A model generated the notes under the pieces. It did not search any database. It saw only the letters and a list, made by a program, of their open reading frames with translations, and had not been told where the DNA came from. The translations under genes and the position numbers were made by a program. A DNA stretch of 64,000 nucleotides from Clostridium magnum DSM 2767 (lineage in GTDB: Bacteria > Bacillota > Clostridia > Clostridiales > Clostridiaceae): contig NZ_LWAE01000001.1 of the NCBI RefSeq assembly GCF_001623875.1, positions 1,054,001 to 1,118,000 of the forward strand, read 5' to 3'. Positions 17,546 through 26,216 of the stretch are shown in pieces (position 1 is the first letter of the stretch; each line of letters opens with the position of its first letter).

Positions 17546-18225
17546 ATGAAAATTTATGATGAATTAGTAGCCAGAGGCTTAATTGCGCAGGTTACCGATG
17601 AAGAAAAAATAAAAGAACTTATTTAGGAAAAGATGCTTACGCTATGACAATTACGCTCCTAATGAACTGTGAAGGTAATAAAATGGGAAAAACAGCAAAG
17701 GGAGCAGTTTGGCTCGATCCAAACAAAACTTCGCCTTTTGAATTTTTTCAATACTGGCTTAATATTGCAGATGCAGATGTTCTTAAATGCATGCGTATGC
17801 TAACCTTCCTGCCTCTTAATGAGATTGATGAAATGGATAAATGGCAAGGAAGCCAATTAAACAAATCAAAAGAAATTTTAGCCTATGAACTAACAAAACT
17901 AGTACATGGTGATGATGAGGCAGAAAAGGCAAGGTCAACTTCACATGCTCTCTTTAGGGGTGGTGACGTTGATTCTAATATGCCAACTACCGAAATATCA
18001 AGTGAACAGTTAAATGAAGGGATTATTGATATTTTAGATTTAATGGTTGTATGCAGACTTGCTAGTTCAAAGAGTGAAGCGAGGCGTTTAGTTGAGCAAG
18101 GCGGAGTGTTTCTTAATGATTCCAAAGTTGAATCAATTGATTATATAATTACTTCAGAACAATTAAAAAACAGTATAAAGATACGTAAAGGTAAGAAAAC
18201 TTACCATAGGATTTTAATTAAGTAG
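17546..18225 (+). pseudogene. tyrS: Tyrosyl-tRNA synthetase with large internal deletion
   Basis: The start has a GAGGAGG site, and the first 26 residues (MKIYDELVARGLIAQV...) are a normal clostridial TyrRS start. They end at TAG 17624-17626. The sequence resumes in another frame with GKDAYAMTITLLMN, the KMSKS-equivalent KMGKT, and the C-terminal S4 tRNA-binding domain (RLASSKSEARRLVEQGG) to TAG 18223-18225. About 190 residues containing the HIGH motif and the tyrosine/ATP pocket are gone. The remaining S4-containing fragment could still be translated from an internal ATG, but cannot charge tRNA. An intact tyrS must exist elsewhere. Confidence 0.85.
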
Positions 18226-18367
18226 AGCATATAGATAGTATATCACACACTAAGAATCTGACCACTTGCTAATACAGTTATCTGATTCATCCTTATTGGT
18301 ATGGGAGTATTTATATCCTCAATTTGTGAAAAAATTAGTTCGAAGTATTCATATGATATGCAACATC
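18226..18367. other. Intergenic stretch with a possible membrane-protein remnant
   Basis: One frame from 18286 reads FILIGMGVFISSICEKISSKYS, like the final transmembrane helix of a small drug/metabolite exporter. The piece has no start and is too short to assign. Nothing else is supported here. Confidence 0.2.
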
Positions 18368-18393
18368 AAGAGCATTTAGAAATGCTCTTTTTT
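18368..18393 (+). terminator. Intrinsic terminator at the intron insertion site
   Basis: AGAGCATTT pairs with AAATGCTCT and is followed by seven T. The group II intron begins six bases later, matching the known habit of class C introns to insert just behind terminator hairpins. Confidence 0.75.
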
Positions 18394-18398
18394 TATCA

Positions 18399-19040
18399 GT
18401 GTGTCCAGCAAAGCTGGACCATGCTTACTGGTGAAAGTCCAGTCAAGGTAATTGCCAAGAAGCCTTGTAGCTAACCACCAAGCGTAGTAGAAATACTGGG
18501 TTTGAAGCGTGGGGGTAAAGTAACCCGAAAGGGTGCGAGCAAGAATGCAGGTGGTAACATAAAGTGAATTCTGCCGTATCGTTAAAAAGGACTGCGAAAG
18601 CAGACAAAGAGGAAGTTGAGCCTTGTGAAAATGGGCGAAGACCATGGAAGATATGAAGAACTTGGAAAGCAATATCGAAGAATCCTCCGGTGTATGGGAA
18701 GCGACATGTATTTATAGCATGGTTCGGAACTGGAGAGAACTTCCTCTGCACAGCGATAGCTGTAAAGTGAGAACATATAAGTCGAAGGCGAAAATGTTTA
18801 TTCAGCAGAGAAGGAGTCGGAGGAGTTAATAGTACCAATAATTATGCAGACAACAAAACTGTATATAGGGAAGGAACTCTGCTTTATTCAGGTTTTCAAA
18901 GGGGGTAAGAGTGAGTGAATGCGAAAGCTAGCAACACCATAGACAAAGTTCGAGAACTTCAGAGAAAACTATATCTAAGTGCCAAGACCAATAAGAAACG
19001 AAAGTTTCATGCACTATATGACAAAAAATATATAGAGTAG
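18399..19040 (+). mobile_element. Truncated group II intron (5' part)
   Basis: It begins with GTGTG at 18399, a normal group II 5' end. The next 450 nt have domain I-like paired segments (CCAGCAAAGCTGG, TGGTGAAAGTCCA, GTAACCCGAAAGGGT, GGACTGCGAAAGCAG), and the intron reverse transcriptase start follows at 18915. The sequence leaves intron character at about 19040, so the catalytic RNA domains V/VI and nearly all of the reverse transcriptase are missing. It cannot splice or move on its own. Insertion six bases past a terminator hairpin suggests class C. Confidence 0.75.
18915..19040 (+). pseudogene. Group II intron reverse transcriptase/maturase N-terminal remnant
   Basis: GTG 18915 follows GGGGGTAAG. 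The 41-codon frame reads ASNTIDKVRELQRKLYLS then NKKRKFHALYDK, the well-known start of group II intron RT/maturase proteins, and stops at TAG 19038-19040. The whole polymerase, maturase and endonuclease regions are absent. Confidence 0.7.
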
Positions 19041-19340
19041 ACCACTAGTGTTTAATTCTTAGAAAATATTTCAATTGACATCTGTATTATAATCATTTTT
19101 TATAGTGAGGTTCTTAAATTAAACTAGCATGGAATAATATTCCTAAACCAAAGGGCAGACTTGCCCGCATAGCGATAGCTTCTATGGAAGTATATGGTTT
19201 ACTAATTACTATTAGCTACCTAACCATTTCTCCCAAGAAAACAAGCTATTATCCACTAATTTTGTAAGTGAATGTTTTATTAATCTCTACTTGCTTTTAT
19301 ACCAGTGAAAGTAGTGGCATAGTACCGTAATAAAGACAGT
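19041..19340. other. Intergenic junction between intron remnant and ImmA-like remnant
   Basis: About 300 bp with no coding frame worth naming. The N-terminal part expected for the following ImmA/IrrE-like gene, including its HExxH motif, is not found here in any frame. A deletion probably ended both the intron and that gene at this junction. Confidence 0.45.
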
Positions 19341-19727
19341 GTGATAAATGAGCTAACAATAATTGAACTACAGAATTTATATGGTGTAGACTATGTTGCA
19401 GTTACTAAGAGACTTAAGGAAATAAGCTTAATTGATGATAACAAACAAAAATATTTAGAGAAAATTTTAGAGATTGATGGAAAGCTTGAAAATTTAACTA
19501 AAAACTTAGGTTATGATAATAAATTAAATAAGCCATCTAAATTAAGATCTTTGATGCAAAAAGATTTACAGCTACTTAAGTCTAATTATGACAACAGATA
19601 TACGGATTATGATGATTTGGTAGTGATATTTGGATATTTAGGTTGTGAACCAGAAACTTTTTGGTATGAACCTTATGAAGAAAGTAATAAAGATGCAGAT
19701 GACTTTATAAGCAACCTTTTAAGTTAG
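19341..19727 (+). pseudogene. ImmA/IrrE-type peptidase C-terminal part (putative antitoxin remnant)
   Basis: The 128-codon frame begins at GTG 19341 without a good ribosome binding site. The region LQNLYGVDYVAVTKRLKEISLI resembles the segment that follows the zinc motif in ImmA/IrrE (COG2856) peptidases. The rest is an acidic tail that I do not recognise. No HExxH is present, so the catalytic N-terminus has been lost or the family call is wrong. It ends 11 bp before the TTG start of a PIN-domain gene. COG2856 proteins are known partners of PIN toxins, which supports the reading. Confidence 0.4.
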
Positions 19728-19738
19728 GATATGAGGAA

Positions 19739-20390
19739 TTGCCACGAGTTAAGGCCATATTTGACGCAGATATCTTAATTCATCTTATAAAAACTGATGC
19801 ATTAAAATATGCGTTAGATATACTTGAAACTATTTTTATTAGTGACTATGTTTATGACAATTAAATAAAAAAATACCGTAGAGGGAAAAATAATAGAAAA
19901 GTTATATAATCAGGGAAAATTAAAAAGATTAGATTATGAGTCATTAACTCCTAATCAGAAAAAAATATTTAGAGATACGGATAAGATTCTGAAAGAGAAG
20001 GCAATTAACGAATCAAAAGAAAAGCAACCAGTAAATTATGGTGAGAGAAGAACAGCTGCTTTTGCTAAGGCATGTAATATTTATTATTATATGTCAGATG
20101 ACAACAAAGCAGCTCCTTATATAAAATCTTTGGCAGCTGTTGAAATTATTAATTTTTGTGATATCTTGTTTTTATATATTAGGGTACATGACAAAAATGA
20201 ACTTGATAACTTACAAAATTGTTATGTGAAATTTACTGAACTTTATGAAGAAGGAAAAGAACCTAAAATTATAAAGATGAATGGTAAAGTATTGCCGTTT
20301 ATTGAGGTTATAAGAAGGTCTTACATAAAGTTTTCAAAAAGCGAAAATCTTAAAAGGTTGATGGATAATATAATAAATAATAATAACTGA
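19739..20390 (+). pseudogene. PIN-domain ribonuclease toxin, frame broken
   Basis: TTG 19739 behind ATGAGGA starts a frame reading RVKAIFDADILIHLIKTD, the first acidic strand of a PIN domain, and stops at TAA 19862-19864. A second frame from 19869 continues to TGA 20388-20390. It has the other hallmark, GERRTAAFAKACNIYYYMSDDNKAA, where the two Asp complete the metal site. PIN toxins cleave RNA using Mg2+. With its upstream partner truncated as well, the toxin-antitoxin pair appears dead, which would be expected once the antitoxin is lost. Confidence 0.6.
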
Positions 20391-20952
20391 TAGCATTACT
20401 TGCAATAGTAGTGCTTTTGTTTTTCATATATGATAGTTAGCATATTTTTTAGAAAATAATGTTGAGTTTAATTATGTACATAAACAGAAACTTAAATATA
20501 TCCGGTGGCAAAATTGAATTTTGCCATCCATACAAAAGTTATAACAGGTTTTAAAATGATATGGTAAGGTATAGAAAATTTTATCTAACCATTACACTGC
20601 AGTGGTTTCAGGGTATATAAAGATATAATTTAATATTAAAAAAGATAATAAGGACAAACCTAAAGGATACACGCCACATATAGAGACAGTTGTTAAATTA
20701 AGTAAGTAACATCAAGGATTTAAGAACTTCATAGTATAATAAAAATAGAGATTTCCGTCATAATTTATGTATGGCGGAAAATTTATTTTGAGGAAGAAAT
20801 AATAGATTTAAACATATTAATAGTAATTTGTGTAAAGAAAGTCTCACTTTAGTGAATAAACTATGTAAATATGAACAAATAATAAATAAGTAGATTTATG
20901 GGTTTATATAAAAATTATTAAATTAATTTTGCTAAAGTATTTGAAGGGACTG
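20391..20952. other. Intergenic region with att-like repeat and hairpins, upstream of the catalase
   Basis: About 560 bp. It holds a hairpin TGGCAAAA/TTTTGCCA (about 20505-20526), a second hairpin TTCCGTCAT/ATGGCGGAA (about 20752-20780, with one G-T pair) and the direct repeat at 20675-20721. No gene is supported. The catalase promoter must be in the last 150 bp but I cannot pick it out with confidence. Confidence 0.5.
20675..20721. repeat. Right copy of 47-bp direct repeat (putative attR)
   Basis: It matches 1522-1568 with two mismatches. It marks the right end of the segment that contains the integrase and decayed phage-type genes. Beyond it the gene content becomes ordinary chromosome. 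Confidence 0.6.
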
Positions 20953-23100
20953 GTGAAATTGGATTCTACACAAAAGTATAATGGATCAAAGATATATGAG
21001 GGAAGTAAGAATGATCAGCTAGAGACTTTTCGTTCAAATCACACTAATCAAAAGCTTACAACAAATCAAGCAGTAAAAGTAACCAATACTGATGATTCAC
21101 TGAAGGCTGGAAATCGCGGGCCTACATTGATGGAGGATTTTCATTTTCGTGAGAAATTAACTCATTTTGATCATGAAAGGATACCAGAGAGGGTTGTTCA
21201 TGCACGTGGCTTTGGAGTCCATGGATATTTTCAGGTTTATGAGTCCATGAAAGAGTATACTAAAGCTAAATTTTTACAAAATCCATCAATTAAAACACCA
21301 GTATTTGTAAGATTTTCCACTGTTGTAGGGTCACGGGGGTCCGCAGATACTGTTCGTGATGCTCGAGGTTTTGCAACAAAGTTTTATACTGAGGATGGAA
21401 ATTATGATTTAGTAGGAAACAATATTCCAGTATTTTTTATTCAGGATGCTATAAAGTTTCCGGATGTTGTTCATGCGCTTAAACCAGAACCTCACAACGA
21501 AATACCGCAGGCTTCAGCAGCACATGATACTTTTTGGGATTTTGTTGTAAATACGCCTGAGACCGCACATATGATAATGTGGTTATTGTCAGATAGAGCT
21601 ATACCTAGAAGCTTTCGTATGATGGAGGGGTTCGGTGTTAATACATTTAGATTTGTTAATGCTGAAGGTAAAGGGCGTTTCGTGAAATTTCATTGGAAAC
21701 CTTTGCTTGGAGTACACTCATTAGTATGGGATGAAGCGCAAAAGCTAGCTGGTAAAGACCCAGATTATCATAGAAGAGATATTTGGGATGCCATTAATAT
21801 GGGAGAATTTCCGGAGTACGAATTGGGAGTATAAATGATTGATGAAGAAGACGAATTTAAATTTGGCTTTGACATATTAGATGCAACGAAAATATGGCCT
21901 GAAGAAATAATTCCAGTAAGAATAATTGGTAAAATGACATTAAATCGTAACGTAGATAACTTTTTTGCAGAGACAGAACAAGTGGCTTTTTGCGCAGGAA
22001 ATGTTGTGCCAGGAATAGATTTCAGCAATGATCCTCTATTACAAGGTAGGTTATTTTCCTATTTAGATACTCAGCTTATTCGATTGGGAGGGCCTAATTT
22101 TCATGAAATACCTATTAATAGGCCAGTAGCTCCTATACATAATAACCAACGTGACGGATATCATAGAATGACAATAGATCAGGGAGCTGTAAGCTATCAT
22201 CCGAATTCAATTCAAAAGAATACACCTGAACCTGCTTCAGATGTTGATAATGGTTATCTACACTATGCAGAGAAAGTTGATGGAAAAAAAGTAAGAGAGC
22301 GCAGTGAATCCTTCAAGGATAACTACAGTCAGGCTACTCTTTTCTGGAATAGTATGTCTGAACCTGAAAAACAACATATTATTGATGCTTTCCACTTTGA
22401 AGTTGGTTCAGTAAAGGATAAATATATTAAACAGCGCGTCGTTGATATGTTTAATAATGTTGATGGCCAACTAGCAATTGAGATTGCAAAGGGAATTGGT
22501 GCAATGCCTCCAAAAACGGCTGGCGGAACAGGAGTAACTGCTTCCTCACCAGCTGTTAGTCAGGCTAATACTATTAAAATTGCAAAGACTAGAAAGGTAG
22601 CAGTTCTTGTTGATAAAGGCTTTAACTATCCTGAATTAATGCAATTTATGGATGCAATGAAGAATGAAGGAGTGCATACTGAAATAGTTAGTAAAAGTTT
22701 GGGTATGATTACAAGTGAAGATGGAAAACAAATAGAGGTTGGTAGGAATTACCTTAACGCTGCCTCTATCATGTACGATGCAGTATATGTTACTGGAGGT
22801 AAACAAAATATCGATAGTTTACTAAAGCAGGGAGACGCTTTGCATTTTATTAATGAAGCCTTTAAGCATGTTAAAGCAATCGGTGCTACTAATGAGGGCG
22901 TTGACTTATTGGCAGCCTCCCAAATGCAAGGAGTTGCTATTGCAGGGAATGAGAATAAGGGAGAGCTAATAACAGAACTTGGTGTGGTAACAATAAGAAA
23001 TTCCGCAGATATTAATGGTTTTAATAAAGAGTTTATTAAAGCTATTGCCGAGCATAGACATTGGGCAAGAAAAAATCAAAAGGATATGGTACCTGCTTAA
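20953..23100 (+). pseudogene. katE: Large-subunit catalase (HPII type) interrupted by an in-frame stop
   Basis: GTG 20953 is 3-9 nt past AAGGGA. The 715-codon frame encodes a clade 2 haem catalase (H2O2 to water and oxygen) with a C-terminal DJ-1-like domain (TRKVAVLVDKGFNYPEL onward). The distal His83 lies in RVVHARG, the active-site Asn in VGNNIPVFF, and the haem-ligand Tyr in RLFSYLDTQLIRLG. TAA 21832-21834 falls in ELGV-stop-MIDEEDEF, where relatives have Gln; CAA to TAA is one change and the frame is otherwise unbroken. Unless suppressed or re-initiated at ATG 21835, the haem site is split between two fragments and the enzyme is lost. Confidence 0.88.
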
Positions 23101-23136
23101 TTAGCTCTTATTTTACACAAAAATAACCTTTTCTTT

Positions 23137-23317
23137 TATCCCATGATTACCCGCTCTAATACTCCCATACGCACTCTGTGAAAGCGATTCACACAAAATC
23201 ATAGATTTTGGTTCTCTGCTTTTCTTCAAAGCGGGAGTAAAGAGCCGTTACGTCCCTGGATTCGTTCAACTAAGAATCAGGTGGAGTTTGAAACTCCATC
23301 TGATTCAAGTTTTCACT
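23137..23317 (-). ncRNA. HEARO/omega-RNA-like structured element, copy A
   Basis: Read on the reverse strand it starts directly after ATGA (23318-23321) with AGTGAAAACTTGAATCAGAT. A palindromic stem GAATCAGATGGAG/CTCCACCTGATTC follows, then the conserved block GAACGAATCCAGGGACGTA and a variable hairpin region. It ends with GGGAGTATTAGAGCGGGTAA. Copies B and C share these blocks and the ATGA/GTGA target. HEARO RNAs, now seen as guide scaffolds of IscB/IsrB elements, are known for insertion after ATGA or GTGA. No nuclease gene is attached here. Confidence 0.55.
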
Positions 23318-23426
23318 TCATACTAATTTTTAGTGTTTTGATATTGTTACTACATTTAATAGTAACAATATCAAACAACACTGCATATAATAAATGTGGC
23401 TACAAAAATTTTATGGAGGATTAGAA

Positions 23427-24194
23427 TTGTATAAAAGAAAAGAAGATCTATTATTTTGGATAGGGATAATGAGAGACCACTCTATATTTCAAAGTAGCAC
23501 TTTTGCGCCTAAAGAAGTAACATATATTAAAAAATCAATGATGTTTAGAGACTTTTTTCAAGCTGTGATGGATAAGGTAAAATCTGAATATGATCTTGAG
23601 ATGAATATACCCAGTATAATGAAAGCGCTGAATGATTTTATAAATTTTAAAAGGCAGATAGTAAAGGGGCTTTTAACTTGTAAATTAGAGATAAATTTAC
23701 TGCCAAGTTTTATTAGTCACCAAATTAATGAAGCCATGGAATTTAGGTTTGAACTTATGTCTCCGCAAAATTACTTAGAATGTCTTAAACGGCCTATTTG
23801 CTTTATAGATTTTTTGAAAAAATGGATAGCTGATGGGTCAGGTCATGCTTCAACTTATGCTTCATTTTTAGACCCAACTGAATCGATTCTTAGAGATGAA
23901 GCACTTGCCTTTAAGATGAAATTTGATATGCTGTCAGTAAAAGCTAATGAACTGCAAATGATGATGATGCAAAGTGAATCAGGTGAGTCAGCTTTGATAA
24001 TGTTAGCTGCACAAGTAGAAGATTTGATGAAAAAATTCATTCTATACTTAGAGAAGATGCTAAAGCATAGAAGTGAATGTAAGGTTATGGCTATTGGAAC
24101 TTTAAGTCCTCTCCTACCAAACCATATGATTAGAGAGCATAAATATTCTTTAAATAAAATTAATGAATATATAGAAAATAAGAATCGGTATTAG
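23427..24194 (+). CDS. DUF2935-family protein
   Basis: TTG 23427 is chosen because GGAGG (23415-23419) is 7 nt upstream; an earlier ATG at 23394 has no site. The ~255-residue protein is all-helical with two repeated bundles, each opening in a similar way (LFWIGIMRDHSIFQSSTFAP and FLKKWIADGSGHASTYASFL). This is the DUF2935 pattern seen in Firmicutes. The His and Glu positions on the helices suggest ferritin-like metal binding, but no function is established. It stands alone with a terminator behind it. Confidence 0.8.
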   Translation: MYKRKEDLLFWIGIMRDHSIFQSSTFAPKEVTYIKKSMMFRDFFQAVMDKVKSEYDLEMNIPSIMKALNDFINFKRQIVKGLLTCKLEINLLPSFISHQINEAMEFRFELMSPQNYLECLKRPICFIDFLKKWIADGSGHASTYASFLDPTESILRDEALAFKMKFDMLSVKANELQMMMMQSESGESALIMLAAQVEDLMKKFILYLEKMLKHRSECKVMAIGTLSPLLPNHMIREHKYSLNKINEYIENKNRY

Positions 24195-24295
24195 GTTCCT
24201 ATATATAAGTTATAAAAAAATAAAATTTGCATAATTATTGTAGTAACACTATAATAGTCATAGGATAAATACGTATTACATTTATTGATGTAAGG

Positions 24296-24326
24296 ACGCC
24301 TTTCAAATAGGAAGGTGTTTTTTATT
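24296..24326 (+). terminator. Terminator upstream of mnmH
   Basis: ACGCCTTTC 24296-24304 pairs (with G-T pairs) with GGAAGGTGT 24310-24318, then a T run. It ends transcription from the DUF2935 gene, or could act as an attenuator 27 bp before mnmH. Confidence 0.6.
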
Positions 24327-24352
24327 TTTAAATTATAGGAGTAATAAAGCTT

Positions 24353-25432
24353 ATGATAAAAACCATAGAATATTCACAGATTGACGAAAAATATACTAAT
24401 GATAAATATGTTTTAGTTGATGTAAGAAGTCCAGGAGAATTCAAAGCAGCAACCATACCTGGGTCTGTTAATATATACCTTTTTAATGACGAAGAAAGAA
24501 AAGTTATAGGGACTGTCTATGTACAAGAAAGTGTTGAAAAAGCAAAAAAACTTGGAGTAGAAGCAGTTTCTAAAAACCTGCCTACTATATATGAAAAAAT
24601 AAATGGATTAGAAAAAGAATATAAGAAGCTTATATTCTTTTGTGCAAGAGGTGGCATGAGAAGTAGCTCCTTGGTTTCACTTTTAACTTCCTTAGGTGTA
24701 AATGCATTAAAGCTAAGAGGAGGATATAAGAGGTATAGAGCATATATTAATGAGGAACTGCCTAAAGTAATAACAGAAATAAACTTTATAGTGATTCATG
24801 GCAATACTGGAACCGGGAAAACTGATATTTTAAAGAATTTGTCCAAAAGAGGATATGATATATTAGATTTAGAAGGTGCAGCCAATCATAGAGGGTCACT
24901 TTTGGGTAGTGTAGGTCTTGGTAGTGAGAATAGTCAGAAACAGTTTGAAAGTTTATTATATAATAGTTTAAAAAATAGGAAAAGTAACAACATTTTTGTT
25001 GAAGGTGAAAGTAAAAGGATAGGAAATATAATTATACCAGAATTTATTTACTCAGCTATGATGAAAGGCAAGCATATAAATATAACAGCTGACATGGATT
25101 TTAGAGTGAAGAATATAATCAAAGATTATGTTAAAAGTGATAATTTAGAGACAGAAGATAATAATTCACAAATAATAGATGCTCTAAATAAGTTAAGAAA
25201 ATATATAAGTGATAAAAAGATTGATAATTACATTAAGGAAATAGAGTGCTGCAATTATGAATCAGTAGCTGAGGAGCTAATGGTTAAATATTATGATCCT
25301 ATGTATGAGAATAAAGAATACAATTACGATTTAAGTATAAAAAATAATGATATAGAAGAAACCTGTAATAATATAATAAGTTGGATGAATAATGAGTATA
25401 GGCCTTGTGAGGCTGCATTTACAAATGAATAG
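24353..25432 (+). CDS. mnmH: tRNA 2-selenouridine synthase
   Basis: The 359-residue protein has an N-terminal rhodanese domain (YVLVDVRSPGEF; catalytic Cys in FFCARGGMRS near residue 97) and a C-terminal P-loop domain (HGNTGTGKTD near residue 150, then DLEGAANHRGS). This two-domain layout is specific to MnmH/SelU/YbbB. It exchanges sulfur for selenium in wobble-position 2-thiouridine of tRNAs for Lys, Glu and Gln using selenophosphate, through a geranylated intermediate. The length is normal for the family. Its presence implies selenium use, although no selenoprotein or selD is in this window. Confidence 0.9.
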   Translation: MIKTIEYSQIDEKYTNDKYVLVDVRSPGEFKAATIPGSVNIYLFNDEERKVIGTVYVQESVEKAKKLGVEAVSKNLPTIYEKINGLEKEYKKLIFFCARGGMRSSSLVSLLTSLGVNALKLRGGYKRYRAYINEELPKVITEINFIVIHGNTGTGKTDILKNLSKRGYDILDLEGAANHRGSLLGSVGLGSENSQKQFESLLYNSLKNRKSNNIFVEGESKRIGNIIIPEFIYSAMMKGKHINITADMDFRVKNIIKDYVKSDNLETEDNNSQIIDALNKLRKYISDKKIDNYIKEIECCNYESVAEELMVKYYDPMYENKEYNYDLSIKNNDIEETCNNIISWMNNEYRPCEAAFTNE

Positions 25433-25526
25433 ATATCTGATAAAAAATTAAACAAGTCCCCCTTTTAAAATTTCTGCATATAAATATAGTAAGAGCATGG
25501 TTGTAGCAATATTAAGGAGGGGGATT

Positions 25527-25940
25527 ATGGAGTATATTATCCTTCAATATGTTTCTATAGTCCTTTTAGTAGTAGGTTTAGGATACTTATTGTATCTTTT
25601 AAAGGAAAAGGAATGCAAGTTTAAGGAGGATTACTTTGGTATAACCTATAGTATATTAAGAACTCTTACAGATACAGAAATAACATCTGAAAATGTGAAA
25701 AAGATACTAAGAATAGTTTCAAAAATTGTGATTGATGTTGAAGATAACTATAAGGATGAGAATAATAAAGTTAAGGAAGATAAAGCCCTGCAGCTCGCTA
25801 GAGAGGCTTTAAAAGAATTAAAATTTAAAAGAAATATTGATGATGACAGCATAAGGTATATGATAAGATTAGCAGCAGCTTTGCTTCCTGCTACAAACAA
25901 ATCAAAACTCCGAGTTGTTAGAACTATTAAGGAAGAATAA
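25527..25940 (+). CDS. Small membrane-anchored protein of unknown function
   Basis: ATG 25527 follows AAGGAGGGGG, so it is preferred over ATG 25497. The 137-residue protein has one N-terminal membrane helix (~5-24) and a soluble, highly charged helical domain (SENVKKILRIVSKIV, EDKALQLAREALKEL, SIRYMIRLAAALLPATN). The topology suggests a cytoplasmic domain tethered to the membrane. I do not recognise the family. A terminator follows at 26009, so it is monocistronic. Confidence 0.6.
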   Translation: MEYIILQYVSIVLLVVGLGYLLYLLKEKECKFKEDYFGITYSILRTLTDTEITSENVKKILRIVSKIVIDVEDNYKDENNKVKEDKALQLAREALKELKFKRNIDDDSIRYMIRLAAALLPATNKSKLRVVRTIKEE

Positions 25941-26008
25941 CACTGGAGAGCAAAAGGATTAAAAAGTAATGGAATTAATATTTAATATATTTGGTTGTAA
26001 TAAAAATT

Positions 26009-26047
26009 AAAGCTAAATCCATAATAATGATGGAATTAGCTTTATTT
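26009..26047 (+). terminator. Intrinsic terminator
   Basis: AAAGCTAAATCCAT 26009-26022 pairs with ATGGAATTAGCTTT (about 26029-26042) with one mismatch, followed by T-rich sequence. It separates the unknown membrane protein from parE. Confidence 0.75.
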
Positions 26048-26216
26048 TGTGGTTTAAAATTTTACTAAAAGTTGTTTAAATGATAATGCTGTTGTATAAT
26101 AAGTCAAAGTATAGAGAATATAAATAATGAGAACATTTGTTTTTGTTATTAGCTTTTGTTATAATAATCATATTAAATAGTGAACAACGTATATTATAAA
26201 ATTTTGGAGGAATCAT

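Noticed and set aside
18286..18380. Small drug/metabolite exporter gene
   Set aside because: Only one helix-like stretch without a start; it reads through the terminator hairpin and cannot be a working gene.
21832..21834. katE stop codon as selenocysteine or pyrrolysine read-through
   Set aside because: The codon is TAA; selenocysteine uses TGA and pyrrolysine TAG, and no recoding hairpin is evident. A point mutation is simpler.
24353..25432. mnmH as a simple rhodanese sulfurtransferase
   Set aside because: The C-terminal P-loop domain and its conserved motifs are specific to the tRNA 2-selenouridine synthase family.
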